Origin: Bacillota bacterium
GTDB taxonomy: Bacteria > Bacillota > Bacilli > Alicyclobacillales > SLC66
Direction of reading: 5' to 3'
DNA length: 63,092 nucleotides
Assembly: GCA_021846285.1 (NCBI GenBank)
Contig: JAJZCB010000010.1
Span: 1 to 63,092, forward strand
Shown here: one piece after another, positions 54,638 to 62,885 of the stretch
How the letters are laid out: each line of letters begins with the position of its first letter
Numbering within the stretch: the stretch's first letter is position 1
Program-made: the position numbers and the translations under genes
Notes under the pieces: generated by a model
Told to the model about the DNA's origin: nothing
The model's input: only the letters and a program-made list of their open reading frames with translations
Database searches by the model: none

Positions 54638-54788
54638 TCGACCGTAATGAAGTCATGCTGGACTGACGTTACGCACCCAAGCATGAGCAACAACTGAGGC
54701 GGACGTATTTGACCAGGCAAATTCACAAATGCTATCATTGGTGGCACAGTATGCGCGGCCTATCGCGCACGAAAAGAGGGAAATCCCC

Positions 54789-55103
54789 ATGGCGAATCAC
54801 GATGGTCACGATCACGAACATGACGAAGAACTGGAACAGGATGAGATTATCATCCTTGAGGATGAAGACGGCAACGAGCACGAGTTTGTGATAGCAGAAA
54901 CGTTTGAAGTGGACTCCCGGATGTATGCGGTTCTTGTGTCGGCGGACGGTTCCTCTGAGGAAGGCTTCATTTTTCGCGTCGAAGAAAAAGAAGAAGACGG
55001 TGAACCATACGTGGATTTCGTGGCCATTGAAGACGATGAAGAGTGGGCGGCCGTTGAAAAGGTCTATAACGAGCTGCTCGAAGACGATGAAGACGCCGAG
55101 TAA
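54789..55103 (+). CDS. DUF1292 domain protein (YrzB-like)
   Basis: 104 aa, very acidic. The His/Asp/Glu-rich N-terminus leads into the DUF1292 core (ILEDEDGNEHEFVIAETFEVDSRMYAVLV... EEGFIFRVEEKEEDGEPYVDFVAIEDDEEW). In B. subtilis yrzB lies with yrzL and yrrK near alaS; here it stands alone. Function unknown. AGAGGGA precedes ATG 54789, and a terminator includes the stop codon in its loop. Confidence 0.85.
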   Translation: MANHDGHDHEHDEELEQDEIIILEDEDGNEHEFVIAETFEVDSRMYAVLVSADGSSEEGFIFRVEEKEEDGEPYVDFVAIEDDEEWAAVEKVYNELLEDDEDAE

Positions 55104-55120
55104 TCGGCGTCTTCGCTTTC
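55089..55120 (+). terminator. Terminator of the DUF1292 gene
   Basis: Perfect 11-bp stem (55089-55099 with 55104-55114) with the stop codon TAA in the 4-nt loop, followed by GCTTTC. The T-run is weak. Confidence 0.55.
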
Positions 55121-55178
55121 TCTGATTAATAGGATTTCGTCAAATGCCTAGCCTTGGTCCAAACGCTGCTCTTTCGAA

Positions 55179-55269
55179 CGGAGTGAGAGGGATTCGAACC
55201 CTCGATACGCCTTTACAGCGTATACTCGCTTAGCAGGCGAGCGCCTTCGACCAGCTCGGCCATCACTCC
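55179..55269 (-). tRNA. tRNA-Ser (GCU anticodon)
   Basis: Minus strand folds with a 7-bp acceptor, long variable arm and anticodon loop CTGCTAA. CCA is not encoded. Confidence 0.93.
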
Positions 55270-55285
55270 AACATGAGAAGGAAAA

Positions 55286-55361
55286 TGGAGCCACTTGCCG
55301 GATTCGAACCGGCTACCTGCTCATTACGAGTGAGCCGCTCTACCAACTGAGCTAAAGTGGC
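55286..55361 (-). tRNA. tRNA-Thr (CGU anticodon)
   Basis: Cloverleaf with anticodon loop CTCGTAA, acceptor GCCACTT/AAGTGGC and encoded CCA. Confidence 0.93.
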
Positions 55362-55371
55362 AGCAGATCAT

Positions 55372-55448
55372 TGGTGGCGGAGGAGGGACTCGAACCCCCG
55401 ACACTGCGGGTATGAACCGCATGCTCTAACCAGCTGAGCTACTCCGCC
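55372..55448 (-). tRNA. tRNA-Met (CAU anticodon, elongator)
   Basis: Cloverleaf with anticodon loop TTCATAC, fully paired acceptor GGCGGAG/CTCCGCC and encoded CCA. The paired first base excludes the initiator; the sequence resembles Bacillus elongator Met tRNA. Confidence 0.9.
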
Positions 55449-55451
55449 TAC

Positions 55452-55545
55452 TGGCGGAGAGAGTGGGATTCGAACCCACGAGACGGTTTAAAGCCGCCTA
55501 CACGATTTCCAATCGTGCTCCTTCGACCAACTCGGACATCTCTCC
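55452..55545 (-). tRNA. tRNA-Ser (GGA anticodon)
   Basis: Long variable arm, anticodon loop TTGGAAA and encoded CCA. Confidence 0.93.
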
Positions 55546-55656
55546 ATAGCAAGACAAGAGATAAGATACCACGAATCAGGCCAAGAAGCAACTGCACAAA
55601 TCCCGCCAATCCCGCTTTTTACAACGCTCATCAGCGGTTTGGTCCGTCGACCTTCG

Positions 55657-56067
55657 TCACTTGACGGGGGGAATGGTCTTCAGTTGTACCTTATAAGCGC
55701 GCAGCAACCCGAGAAAGTCGTGAAACCAGGGACCGCCGTACGCGACAAGGACCCCGGCCGACACGTAATCCAGACCACTGGCCACCCATTCAGGCTGCAT
55801 GGTGCTCCAAACAGGTGTGAGCTTTAGCATCTGCAGCGGATGTACTTGCGCGATCCCTGCGAGCACCGTTCCATTGGCCCCTGCGAGAAAATGGATGTTG
55901 ACCCTGCGCAATGTCTCCTCATAGATTTCATCCCACTTGCTGTCGTTAGGCTCCGCTTTGGCCTGCAGGTGCAGGAAAGTGATACGCTTCTTCATCTGCT
56001 GCGTCACCGCTTGGGCTCCTGCTGACAGCGCCGCCATGACTGCGACGAACTGCATCAGTTCATCCAC
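55657..56067 (-). CDS. Hypothetical membrane-associated protein
   Basis: 136 aa from GTG 56067, behind GGGGGG. An N-terminal hydrophobic helix (LMQFVAVMAALSAGAQAV) is followed by a basic stretch and a second moderately hydrophobic region (about 85-115). No family recognised. It lies downstream of trpE after a hairpin. Confidence 0.55.
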   Translation of the reverse strand: MDELMQFVAVMAALSAGAQAVTQQMKKRITFLHLQAKAEPNDSKWDEIYEETLRRVNIHFLAGANGTVLAGIAQVHPLQMLKLTPVWSTMQPEWVASGLDYVSAGVLVAYGGPWFHDFLGLLRAYKVQLKTIPPVK

Positions 56068-56128
56068 ATGAATCCCCCCATTCCGGCTTTTGTAGAAGCC
56101 TACGCCGCGCAGATTGTCCGGTAGAACA

Positions 56129-56166
56129 CGCAAGGCGCCCCGATAGTTGCATCAAGGCGCCTTGCG
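56129..56166 (-). terminator. Hairpin after trpE
   Basis: Perfect 11-bp arms (56129-56139 with 56156-56166), 29 bp downstream of the trpE stop. Few T residues follow, so it is a weak terminator or a stabilising hairpin. Confidence 0.5.
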
Positions 56167-56194
56167 CATTGTTAAGGGGGGAACATGCTGTCCG

Positions 56195-57622
56195 TTAGAG
56201 AATTGTCGCCCGCAGAGCTCCCAGCTTATGATCACACTCCCGCCATTCCTGGCCGGGATCGGAATCTGCCACGATGCCTGCACCGGCCTGCAAGTACGTC
56301 ACTCCATTCTGATGAACCACTGTACGGATCACAATGGCGGTGTCGATATTGCCAAAACAGTCGAACATCCCGATCACGCCTCCGTACGGACCGCGCCTGA
56401 ATTCCTCAAGCTCGTCAATGATCTCCATCGCACGCACTTTTGGCGCTCCGCTCAAGGTGCCAGCCGGAAATGTCGAGAGAAAGACCTCAAATGGACTGAC
56501 GCCCGGTCTCAGCTTTGCCGTCACGAGTGACACCAGGTGAAATACATGGGAGTACTCCTCGATTTGCAACAGTTGGGCCACTTCAACCGTTCCCGGCGCC
56601 GCGATGCGACCGAGGTCATTGCGGCACAGATCGACAAGCATGACATGCTCTGCGCGTTCCTTGGGATCGCGCAGTAAGTCCTCCATCAGCTTCAGATTCT
56701 GCTCGGGCGTTTTGCCTTTGCCTTTGGATGTACCCGCTATCGGTTTCATTTGCGCTATTCCCTGATCAACCCGCACCTGCATCTCCGGGCTCGCGCCAAA
56801 GATCAGGTACGATCCATAGTGGGCGTAGAACATATACGGTGAAGGGTTCATCGCCCGTAAGCGCCCATATACCTCCAGAGTATCGATGTCGCCGAGGATC
56901 CGCATGCGCTTTGATATGACGCACTGAAATACATCTCCGGCGCGAATGTATTCTTTGGTGCGTAAAATACGGCCCACGTAGTCCTCGTACGACACGTCCT
57001 CATGTACTTGCAGCGCATTCTTGTCATAGCCTTCAAATACTGGCGGGCCGTCCTTGGCCAGATTGACCAACCGCTCAATCGCCTCCAGGCCAGGTCCGTC
57101 CACACCCTCGAAATAGTGAATGTAAAGATCCATGCGCTCCGGAGTAATATGCATGACGATACGATGGATTTGCAGATGAAAATCGTCGACTGCCCTATCG
57201 TCCTCTGTGGTGTCGGGAATATCCTCAAAATAGCGGATGCAGTCATACCCGAAAAAGCCCAAAAATCCGAACGCGTGAGCGGGCAGATCGGGTTCCGGGG
57301 CAAACGCCTGCATGACGGCGTCAAGCTTTTGCGGCAGTTCCTTCCCGATAGAGTGCACTGGAGACAGCCCGATCCCGGACAACACGCTGTCGTGCCCTGC
57401 GATCGTCATCCGATCGCCCTTGCCCCGAGCAGACAAAACAGGAAACAACCCTATGATCGAGGAACAGTATGCGCTCTTGGAATCAGTCACGGAGTCCAGT
57501 AGAAATCCCTGTTCTGGACCGTATTCCCGTACAAACGCTGTAAAAAAGGAGAATGCCTCAGCCTGTGCGGGAAATTGGTAACGGGCTGTTCGAACCCTCA
57601 ATGGCGCTGCCACCCTAGTCAT
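56195..57622 (-). CDS. trpE: Anthranilate synthase component I (TrpE)
   Basis: 475 aa. Converts chorismate to anthranilate with ammonia from TrpG. The motif MKPIAGT has Ala where aminodeoxychorismate synthase has Lys (PIKGT), which favours TrpE over PabB. LVDLCRNDLGRIA and STFPAGTLSGAPKVRAMEIIDELE are conserved catalytic segments. The ATG overlaps trpG by 4 nt. The other trp genes are not in the window, so trpG-trpE is a separate unit. Confidence 0.88.
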   Translation of the reverse strand: MTRVAAPLRVRTARYQFPAQAEAFSFFTAFVREYGPEQGFLLDSVTDSKSAYCSSIIGLFPVLSARGKGDRMTIAGHDSVLSGIGLSPVHSIGKELPQKLDAVMQAFAPEPDLPAHAFGFLGFFGYDCIRYFEDIPDTTEDDRAVDDFHLQIHRIVMHITPERMDLYIHYFEGVDGPGLEAIERLVNLAKDGPPVFEGYDKNALQVHEDVSYEDYVGRILRTKEYIRAGDVFQCVISKRMRILGDIDTLEVYGRLRAMNPSPYMFYAHYGSYLIFGASPEMQVRVDQGIAQMKPIAGTSKGKGKTPEQNLKLMEDLLRDPKERAEHVMLVDLCRNDLGRIAAPGTVEVAQLLQIEEYSHVFHLVSLVTAKLRPGVSPFEVFLSTFPAGTLSGAPKVRAMEIIDELEEFRRGPYGGVIGMFDCFGNIDTAIVIRTVVHQNGVTYLQAGAGIVADSDPGQEWRECDHKLGALRATIL

Positions 57623-58251
57623 TGCCGCACCCCCGTAACGACAGGCGCAGTGTCGACTGTTCCGGTCGGAGACTCAATTTCACCAGCGATGGCAAGGAAG
57701 TTTTCGATCATTTCATGGCCGAATTCAGTCAATACTGCTTCTGGGTGAAACTGTACGCCAAACACGGGGTACTCACGATGTTGTACAGCCATCATCAACC
57801 CATTGTCTGCGCGAGCCGTCACTCGTAGACATGCAGGCATATGTTCCGGTGAAATGACCAATGAGTGATATCTGGTGGCGTAAAACGCGGACGATATGCC
57901 TCTGAAAAGTGGTGAGGTGCCGTCCTGGCGAATCAGCGAGACCTTGCCGTGCATGATCTCGCCAGCTCGTACAATGGTTGCGCCAAACGCCTGACCGATG
58001 GATTGGTGCCCCAGACATACCCCGAGAATAGGAATATCTGTATACAATGCAGTCACCGTTGCTACCGAAATTCCCGCTTCATCCGGCGTGCAAGGCCCCG
58101 GTGAGATGACAATGCCTCTCGGCTTCATGGCTGCAATCTCATCCACGGTCGTTTCATCATTGCGGTAAACTTTAACATCGGCTCCAGCCATAAGCATGTA
58201 CTGGACCAAATTGAATGTAAAGGAATCATAGTTGTCGATCACGACAATCAT
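57619..58251 (-). CDS. trpG: Anthranilate/aminodeoxychorismate synthase glutamine amidotransferase (TrpG/PabA)
   Basis: 210 aa. Class I amidotransferase. The nucleophile is in GVCLGHQSIGQAFG, the oxyanion region in SPGPCTPDEAG, and His/Glu in FGVQFHPEAV. In Bacillus one such subunit serves both tryptophan and folate synthesis, which may apply here. The gene is first in the operon, behind a leader with a terminator and (G/U)AG repeats. Confidence 0.92.
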   Translation of the reverse strand: MIVVIDNYDSFTFNLVQYMLMAGADVKVYRNDETTVDEIAAMKPRGIVISPGPCTPDEAGISVATVTALYTDIPILGVCLGHQSIGQAFGATIVRAGEIMHGKVSLIRQDGTSPLFRGISSAFYATRYHSLVISPEHMPACLRVTARADNGLMMAVQHREYPVFGVQFHPEAVLTEFGHEMIENFLAIAGEIESPTGTVDTAPVVTGVRQ

Positions 58252-58285
58252 CCCGGCATTCCGCCTTTGCTACTAAAATGGAAAC

Positions 58286-58313
58286 AAAAAAACCACTGCC
58301 GGTTCCGTCGTGG
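58286..58313 (-). terminator. Leader terminator of the trpG-trpE operon
   Basis: On the minus strand the hairpin 58313-58293 (CCAC...CGG AA CCG...GTGG) is followed by seven T residues (58292-58286), 35 bp before the trpG start. Its position upstream of the gene marks an attenuator. Confidence 0.75.
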
Positions 58314-58369
58314 TCGAGTGTGCCCAAACCATGCGCAATGTACACGCTTGGTGACAGGCTCCTGTGTGG

Positions 58370-58407
58370 CTATGCTCAACTCGCCTCAACTAAATCGGAC
58401 TCTGCTC
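58370..58407 (-). promoter_or_regulatory. TRAP-type (G/U)AG repeat site in the trpG-trpE leader
   Basis: Read on the minus strand, triplets start at 58407, 58402, 58397, 58392, 58387, 58382, 58377 and 58372: GAG, GAG, CGA, TAG, GAG, GAG, GAG, TAG. Seven of eight are GAG or UAG, all with 2-nt spacers. This is the signature of the tryptophan-activated RNA-binding protein TRAP (MtrB). Confidence 0.8.
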
Positions 58408-58444
58408 AGCCGGCATCGCTGCTTGACGCCGCGCTATAGGTGTG

Positions 58445-58473
58445 AGTCTAACGCAGTAACCGGATATTGTCAA
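58445..58473 (-). promoter_or_regulatory. Promoter of the trpG-trpE operon
   Basis: Minus strand: TTGACA (58473-58468), 17-bp spacer, TAGACT (58450-58445). Transcription would start near 58438, about 30 nt before the (G/U)AG repeats. Confidence 0.8.
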
Positions 58474-58597
58474 TACTCATTTTCCATACTCAGCTTCCAT
58501 GAGGTGTTGTCCACTTCCGATAATTTAGACCCCACGTTACAAATGCCGTCGCTCGATTCTGACGTTTCTCATATAACATCAAGGTGAGAAGATCACC

Positions 58598-59859
58598 GTG
58601 GGGCCGATACACCGGAACTTGCCGATTGGTATTCGAAAACGTCCGAAGGAAGGGATGGATGTTCAGGTGACAAAACCCCCAAGCATCAAGAAGCGACCTA
58701 AGAAATTGAGCAGACCAGGCGCACGCTGCTGTACACTGATCATTAACAAGAACATTGTCAAATGTGGGCGTGTGAAATGCCGAAGGCATGGACCTCGCGG
58801 ACCTCGCGGACCTCGGGGACCTGCCGGACCTCCTGGACCTCCACCCCCTTGTGGAATGCCGTCCTGTCGATGGGTCGAGAGTCCAAATGACCCGTGCTAC
58901 TCCCCTTCCACACAGGCGTATTATCAGACGGTGCGTTATAGGGCCGACGGGTTTGCTCCTTTTGGTCCGTTCGCGTTCTACAAAATGTGGTACGACTTTG
59001 CCAGTACTGGCGGAATTGCTGTGGCCTCCTCTGCAAATGGGATCAACTGGACTTTTCGGGCTTATGTTACCGGGCTGATATCGACATCTCGGCATTCCAG
59101 GATTTTATTTGACCCAGATGGGTTTGGCATGGGGGTGCCATACAGGATTTGGTATTGGGATTCGGCCTATCTTTATGTGGATGATGCTACCGTACTTCGC
59201 ATGCTCCGAACTGCCAATTCTGTCGACGGGATCAATTGGACCAATGACACCCCTCTCACTCAAGATACGGCCCCCCCTTTGCTGACTCCTTTTCCGGCTT
59301 ATAACAGGGGGAGTTATGGACCTGCAGATGTTTTGTACTTCCCGGATAATCCTCCGGTTCTTGATCCGGTCAAGGCATTTAATAATCGATACGTCATGTA
59401 CTACAACATTACTGATGGATCGACTGAGCAACTGGCGCTGGCTGTGTCCGTCGATGGTGTATTCTGGAGAAAGGCAGGCCCTTTAGCTGTACTTCCGACA
59501 GGCAGTTCCGGCTCATGGGACGAAAATTACGCTACCGAGCACGCTGTGGTACTCGCCTGACAGCGAGCAACTTCATGATGTGGTACAGCGGAGGAAGAGC
59601 AAGTTCCCATGAAGGAATCGGCTCCGCGTCATCCGTGGATGGGGTAAATTGGGTAAAATTCTCCGGAAATCCGATATTCAGCATTAACGATGGTGTTCTG
59701 TGGAGAAATGAACGCACGCATGACCCTTGGGTATTGTTTGATTCCTTAAGATTCAGCGGTCATGGCGATTCAGTCTGCTTCAAGTTTTGGATGACCGGCG
59801 CCCCGACCGCAGCTCCCGCGAATATTAGTGTAGGTTACGCCACCAATTTACTGGGATAA
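58598..59859 (+). pseudogene. Collagen-like / beta-propeller surface protein, frameshifted
   Basis: A basic, Cys-rich N-terminus leads to six collagen triplets (GPRGPRGPRGPAGPPGPP), then CGMPSC and a repeat domain. In it SxxGxxW-type units recur (SSANGINW, NSVDGINW, SVDGVFW and, in the next frame, SSVDGVNW), as in five-bladed propellers of GH43-like or related lectin-like proteins. The first frame stops at 59560 and the fold continues in another frame to 59859; adding one C near 59557 restores it. Collagen-like proteins in spore formers often coat the exosporium, so a spore-surface role is plausible. GTG 58598 or ATG 58655 could start it. Confidence 0.65.
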
Positions 59860-60032
59860 GGGGCAACATCTCGTCAAGTGGCGGTTCGTCGCAAAGCAGC
59901 AGATCTAATACCCGATGCCGTGTCCAGGATGACCGCCGCGTGAGCGGCAGGATCTTGGACACGGTTGTTTTCGTTGGAACGCAGATAGACTGGAGCGTCT
60001 TCACACCCGCGAAAAATCGCTCGCAGGCGGCA

Positions 60033-60290
60033 TCAATACCGTGTACTGACAACCAGCTTCACCGTGTGCTTCTCCGGGATCTGCAGGGCTTGTCCAGTCT
60101 GGGGATTTCGCCCGGTGCGCGCCGCCCGCGTGGCCGGTTTGAGTTTACCGACGCCAACGATCGTCACTTCTTCCCCGGCTTTCAACTGCTCGTGTATGGC
60201 TTCTTGCAGTGCGTTCCATGCCGCCTCTGTGTCCTTCTTGCTCAGGCTGCTTGCTTCGCGGGCCCTTGTGATCAGTGCTTCCTTGCTCAA
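60033..60290 (-). CDS. HU-family DNA-binding protein
   Basis: 85 aa from TTG 60290, behind AAAGGGG. The HU/IHF fold is clear: SKEALITRAREASSLSKKDTEAAWNALQEAI and the DNA-binding arm GVGKLKPATRAARTGRNPQTGQALQIPEK. The C-terminal helix is shortened and unusual (HTVKLVVSTRY), more like HU relatives on mobile elements than the housekeeping copy. Confidence 0.8.
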   Translation of the reverse strand: MSKEALITRAREASSLSKKDTEAAWNALQEAIHEQLKAGEEVTIVGVGKLKPATRAARTGRNPQTGQALQIPEKHTVKLVVSTRY

Positions 60291-60367
60291 CTTGGCAACC
60301 CCTTTCTGATCGGTGTACAGGTTCGGCATTCCGACACACATGTGCCTCGCCCAATCATCGACCACTT

Positions 60368-60572
60368 TCACTCAGACCAGATGTCCTCAACGCACAGTTC
60401 CAACGCCCGCGCGCGCTATGCGAATGGCCACGCCGAGAGTCGGCGCTCGCTTTTGCTGGACAATCTGACTGAGCGTATGCGCCGATATCTCGGCGTGCGA
60501 AGCAAACCAGATCTGCTTCATGCCCCGCGCATCCCGGATGGCTCGCAACCGATTTCTTGAGCCCACCGACAC
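60368..60572 (-). pseudogene. XRE-family helix-turn-helix protein, frameshifted
   Basis: The frame from GTG 60572 encodes RNRLRAIRDARGMKQIWFASHAEISAHTLSQIVQQKRAPTLGVAIRIARA, a Cro/CI-type HTH. Its natural end LELCVEDIWSE lies in the next frame and stops at 60368. One base gained or lost in the GC run at about 60404-60415 explains it. It lies 78 bp upstream of HU on the same strand. Confidence 0.65.
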
Positions 60573-60775
60573 TCACTTCGCATCATCAGCATGACCACGT
60601 ATAAATGCCTCTAAACATGCGACTAGTAACTGCACGCCCGCGCGTATCGACCTGTCCTTCTCTGTTGCCGCTCGACTTCCTTGTCGGGAAGTCAGCGGTT
60701 TTTTCTCTCTTTTGTTGGTGGTAGGGTTGTAGACTGGTTGTCATCTGAGGTAGCATAGTGGAACGTCAATCACCG

Positions 60776-60832
60776 GGAGAAGTAGAATAGAGACCCCACT
60801 AAGATTTGACCACCGGGGTCTCTATTCTCCAC
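60776..60832. repeat. Inverted repeat flanking the transposition remnant
   Basis: AGAATAGAGACCCC (about 60784-60797) and its complement GGGGTCTCTATTCT (about 60816-60829) form 14-bp arms just before the ATPase remnant. They may be an old transposon end or a terminator. In the rest of 60,573-60,850 a short hairpin with TTTTTT at about 60,680-60,705 is the only other signal. Confidence 0.5.
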
Positions 60833-60849
60833 CATCGGCATCGCTGCCG

Positions 60850-61306
60850 GTGCGTGTCTATCTTACATGCGCTTGTTCCCTGATGTCCAGTCCTATTTGT
60901 CGTGGGTCTTGTCAGTTGATTCGAAAGCGGTGCGCCCTGCTCTGTCTGGAAGCGGCCGAACGGATGCGGCGAGCCAAGTGGAACGAAGACCCCTCCGAGT
61001 GGCCGACCGGGCTGCGCAAGGTCGTGAGCGCGAGTGTCCACCGAGAATCGGGGAACACGTTTCGCTCCGTTTGGCGCTATACCGGGAGAGAGCCACCTGT
61101 ATCTGTCTCGTGGCCAGAGCAGGAGGCCTTGGCCCGGATGCGACTGGTGATCGAGGGACAGGGGGTCGACGTGCTGACCGATGAGGTGGGCAGCGGGAAA
61201 TCCACCTTGGTTCGGGGCCTGTGCAGCGAACTCGATCACCTGTTGTACACGAATGTGTACAACTCGCTGTCCGATTTACGTCCGAAGGACTTTTATGCGG
61301 AGCTAG
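60850..61306 (+). pseudogene. Transposition AAA ATPase remnant (TniB/ExeA-like)
   Basis: The frame contains YTGREPPVSVSWPEQEALARMRLVIEGQGVDVLTDEVGSGKSTLVRGLCSEL, the start of an ExeA/TniB-like ATPase that assists DDE transposases. The first Gly of Walker A is Asp (DEVGSGKS). After FYAEL (about 61306) similarity stops and base composition turns AT-rich, so the gene is truncated by the following segment. The first 60 codons are not recognised. Confidence 0.55.
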
Positions 61307-61391
61307 TCGTATGGGTGGATGAAGCTTTAATCACGTTAAACGGTGGTGAGGCATATAGAAATTATAAAATAAAAGACCAAGGGGATAAGTC

Positions 61392-62047
61392 ATGGGGAGA
61401 TTACTCGACTACTTTGAAGCTAATCAAGGCAGAGTAATTCACAAATGGGTACACTATTTTGATATATATGAAAGACATTTTGAACGATTTGTTGGAGATG
61501 AGGTAAACATATTAGAAATCGGAATTTCGCATGGTGGATCTCTCCAAATGTGGAAGCACTATTTTGGCGAAAAGGCAAATATTGTTGGCGTGGATATCGA
61601 TCCACGCTGTAAGTCGTTTGAGGAAGAACGAATTAAAGTACTAATAGGAGATCAAGGGAACAGAAATTTCTGGACGTCAATAAAATCTTCATTACCGCAA
61701 TTTGACATTATCATTGATGATGGTGGCATGTTATGCACCAGTTAAAAACTACATTCGAGGAACTCTTCCCGTTACTGTCTCCGCACGGTGTTTACCTCGT
61801 CGAGGATTTGCATACATGCTACTGGGAGGAGTATGGGGGTGGATTAGGTAGACCTGAAAGTTTCATTGAGTATTCAAAGGGTTTGATTGACGTCCTTAAT
61901 TCGTCGTATTTGAGAGACTACCGACTTTCCGTAAATGGGTTCACTCTTTCCACTTGGTCAATGAGTTTCTATGATAGTATTCTAGTGTTTGAGAAAAGAC
62001 CCAAGGAGACGCCCTATGCAAAAATGACCGGAACTCCCTCTTGGTAA
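61392..62047 (+). pseudogene. Class I SAM-dependent methyltransferase (CmcI/TylF-like), frameshifted
   Basis: From ATG 61392 (AAGGGGAT upstream) the frame gives VNILEIGISHGGSLQMWKHYFG and FDIIIDDGG, then stops at 61745. The next frame continues MHQLKTTFEELFPLLSPHGVYLVEDLHTCYW to 62047. One C missing near 61727 would restore the usual DDGGH motif. Such enzymes occur in polysaccharide and secondary-metabolite loci. The segment is clearly more AT-rich than its surroundings, a sign of transfer. Confidence 0.75.
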
Positions 62048-62189
62048 ATTCAGCACCATCCTGTGTGGTGCAAACACTTCCTCATCCGTCGGTTTATCGC
62101 CCGGCGCATTCACATCCTCTATGCGACCATCGTAATTACCAACATAAAAATCTGCAGGAGAACCAGCAGATTTTAACGATTTAATCATA

Positions 62190-62266
62190 TGGTGGGCCTA
62201 AGTGGACTTGAACCACTGACCTCACGATTATCAGTCGTGCGCTCTAGCCAGCTGAGCTATAGGCCC
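62190..62266 (-). tRNA. tRNA-Ile (GAU anticodon)
   Basis: Anticodon loop CTGATAA, acceptor GGGCCTA/TAGGCCC, encoded CCA. Confidence 0.94.
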
Positions 62267-62269
62267 GTA

Positions 62270-62345
62270 TGGTTGCGGGGGCAGGACTTGAACCTGCGAC
62301 CTTCGGGTTATGAGCCCGACGAGCTGCCAACTGCTCCACCCCGCG
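62270..62345 (-). tRNA. Initiator tRNA-fMet (CAU anticodon)
   Basis: Anticodon loop CTCATAA between G-C-rich pairs (TCGGG/CCCGA). The unpaired first base of CGCGGGG and close match to Bacillus initiator tRNA support the initiator call. CCA is encoded. Confidence 0.93.
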
Positions 62346-62378
62346 TCGATATGCTGTTTGTTCCACACCAAGGTATGG

Positions 62379-62453
62379 TGGTGGGCGGTGGCAGGATCGA
62401 ACTGCCGACCCCTCGCGTGTGAGGCGAGTGCTCTCCCGCTGAGCTAACCGCCC
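62379..62453 (-). tRNA. tRNA-Val (CAC anticodon)
   Basis: Anticodon loop CTCACAC, acceptor GGGCGGT/ACCGCCC, encoded CCA. Confidence 0.93.
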
Positions 62454-62455
62454 AC

Positions 62456-62614
62456 GTTCGGCTTCAGATGCGCGTCGGATGGCTGCGTCACTACGTCATC
62501 GCCCGCTCACTCATGGACCTGTGCGTACACTCGTTCGCGCGCGCCGCCTGTTCCTTGCCCTCCTCGCGCCTCTTTGCCTTCGGTTCGGCTTCAGATGCGC
62601 GTCGGATGGCTGCG
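62456..62614. repeat. 32-bp direct repeat in a tRNA spacer
   Basis: A 32-bp sequence at 62456-62487 recurs exactly at 62583-62614 between tRNA-Val and tRNA-Glu. The 95 bp between resemble the centre of the inverted repeat at 40,790-40,870. Confidence 0.85.
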
Positions 62615-62623
62615 CGATACGTA

Positions 62624-62698
62624 TGGTGACCCCAAGGGGATTCGAACCCCTGTTCCCGCCGTGAAAGGGCGGTGTCTTAACCGCTTGACCATGGGGCC
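62624..62698 (-). tRNA. tRNA-Glu (UUC anticodon)
   Basis: Anticodon loop CTTTCAC, encoded CCA. Confidence 0.93.
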
Positions 62699-62701
62699 GT
62701 C

Positions 62702-62776
62702 TGGCTCCCCGAGTAGGATTCGAACCTACGACCCTCCGGTTAACAGCCGGATGCTCTACCGCTGAGCTATCGAGGA
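62702..62776 (-). tRNA. tRNA-Asn (GUU anticodon)
   Basis: Anticodon loop CTGTTAA, encoded CCA. Confidence 0.93.
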
Positions 62777-62781
62777 ATCTA

Positions 62782-62857
62782 TGGTGGAGCTAAGCGGATT
62801 CGAACCGCTGACCTCTTGAGTGCGATTCAAGCGCTCTACCAACTGAGCTATAGCCCC
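62782..62857 (-). tRNA. tRNA-Ala (CGC anticodon)
   Basis: Anticodon loop ATCGCAC. Acceptor GGGGCTA/TAGCTCC contains the G3-U70 pair that identifies alanine tRNA. CCA encoded. Confidence 0.9.
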
Positions 62858-62885
62858 GAAAGCAACTGCATCTCATTCGTGCATA

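Noticed and set aside
58252-58445. T-box or tryptophan-codon leader peptide for trpG-trpE
   Set aside because: No T-box sequence (GGGTGGnACCGCG) and no Trp-rich short reading frame; the strict 5-nt (G/U)AG register fits TRAP better.
59825-60052. 75-aa minus-strand reading frame downstream of HU
   Set aside because: Overlaps the end of the propeller gene and HU, with no ribosome site or family resemblance. I see no gene in 59,860-60,032.
61982-62188. 68-aa minus-strand reading frame
   Set aside because: Its first 45 residues look protein-like, but it runs antisense into the methyltransferase and has no good start; at most a gene fragment.
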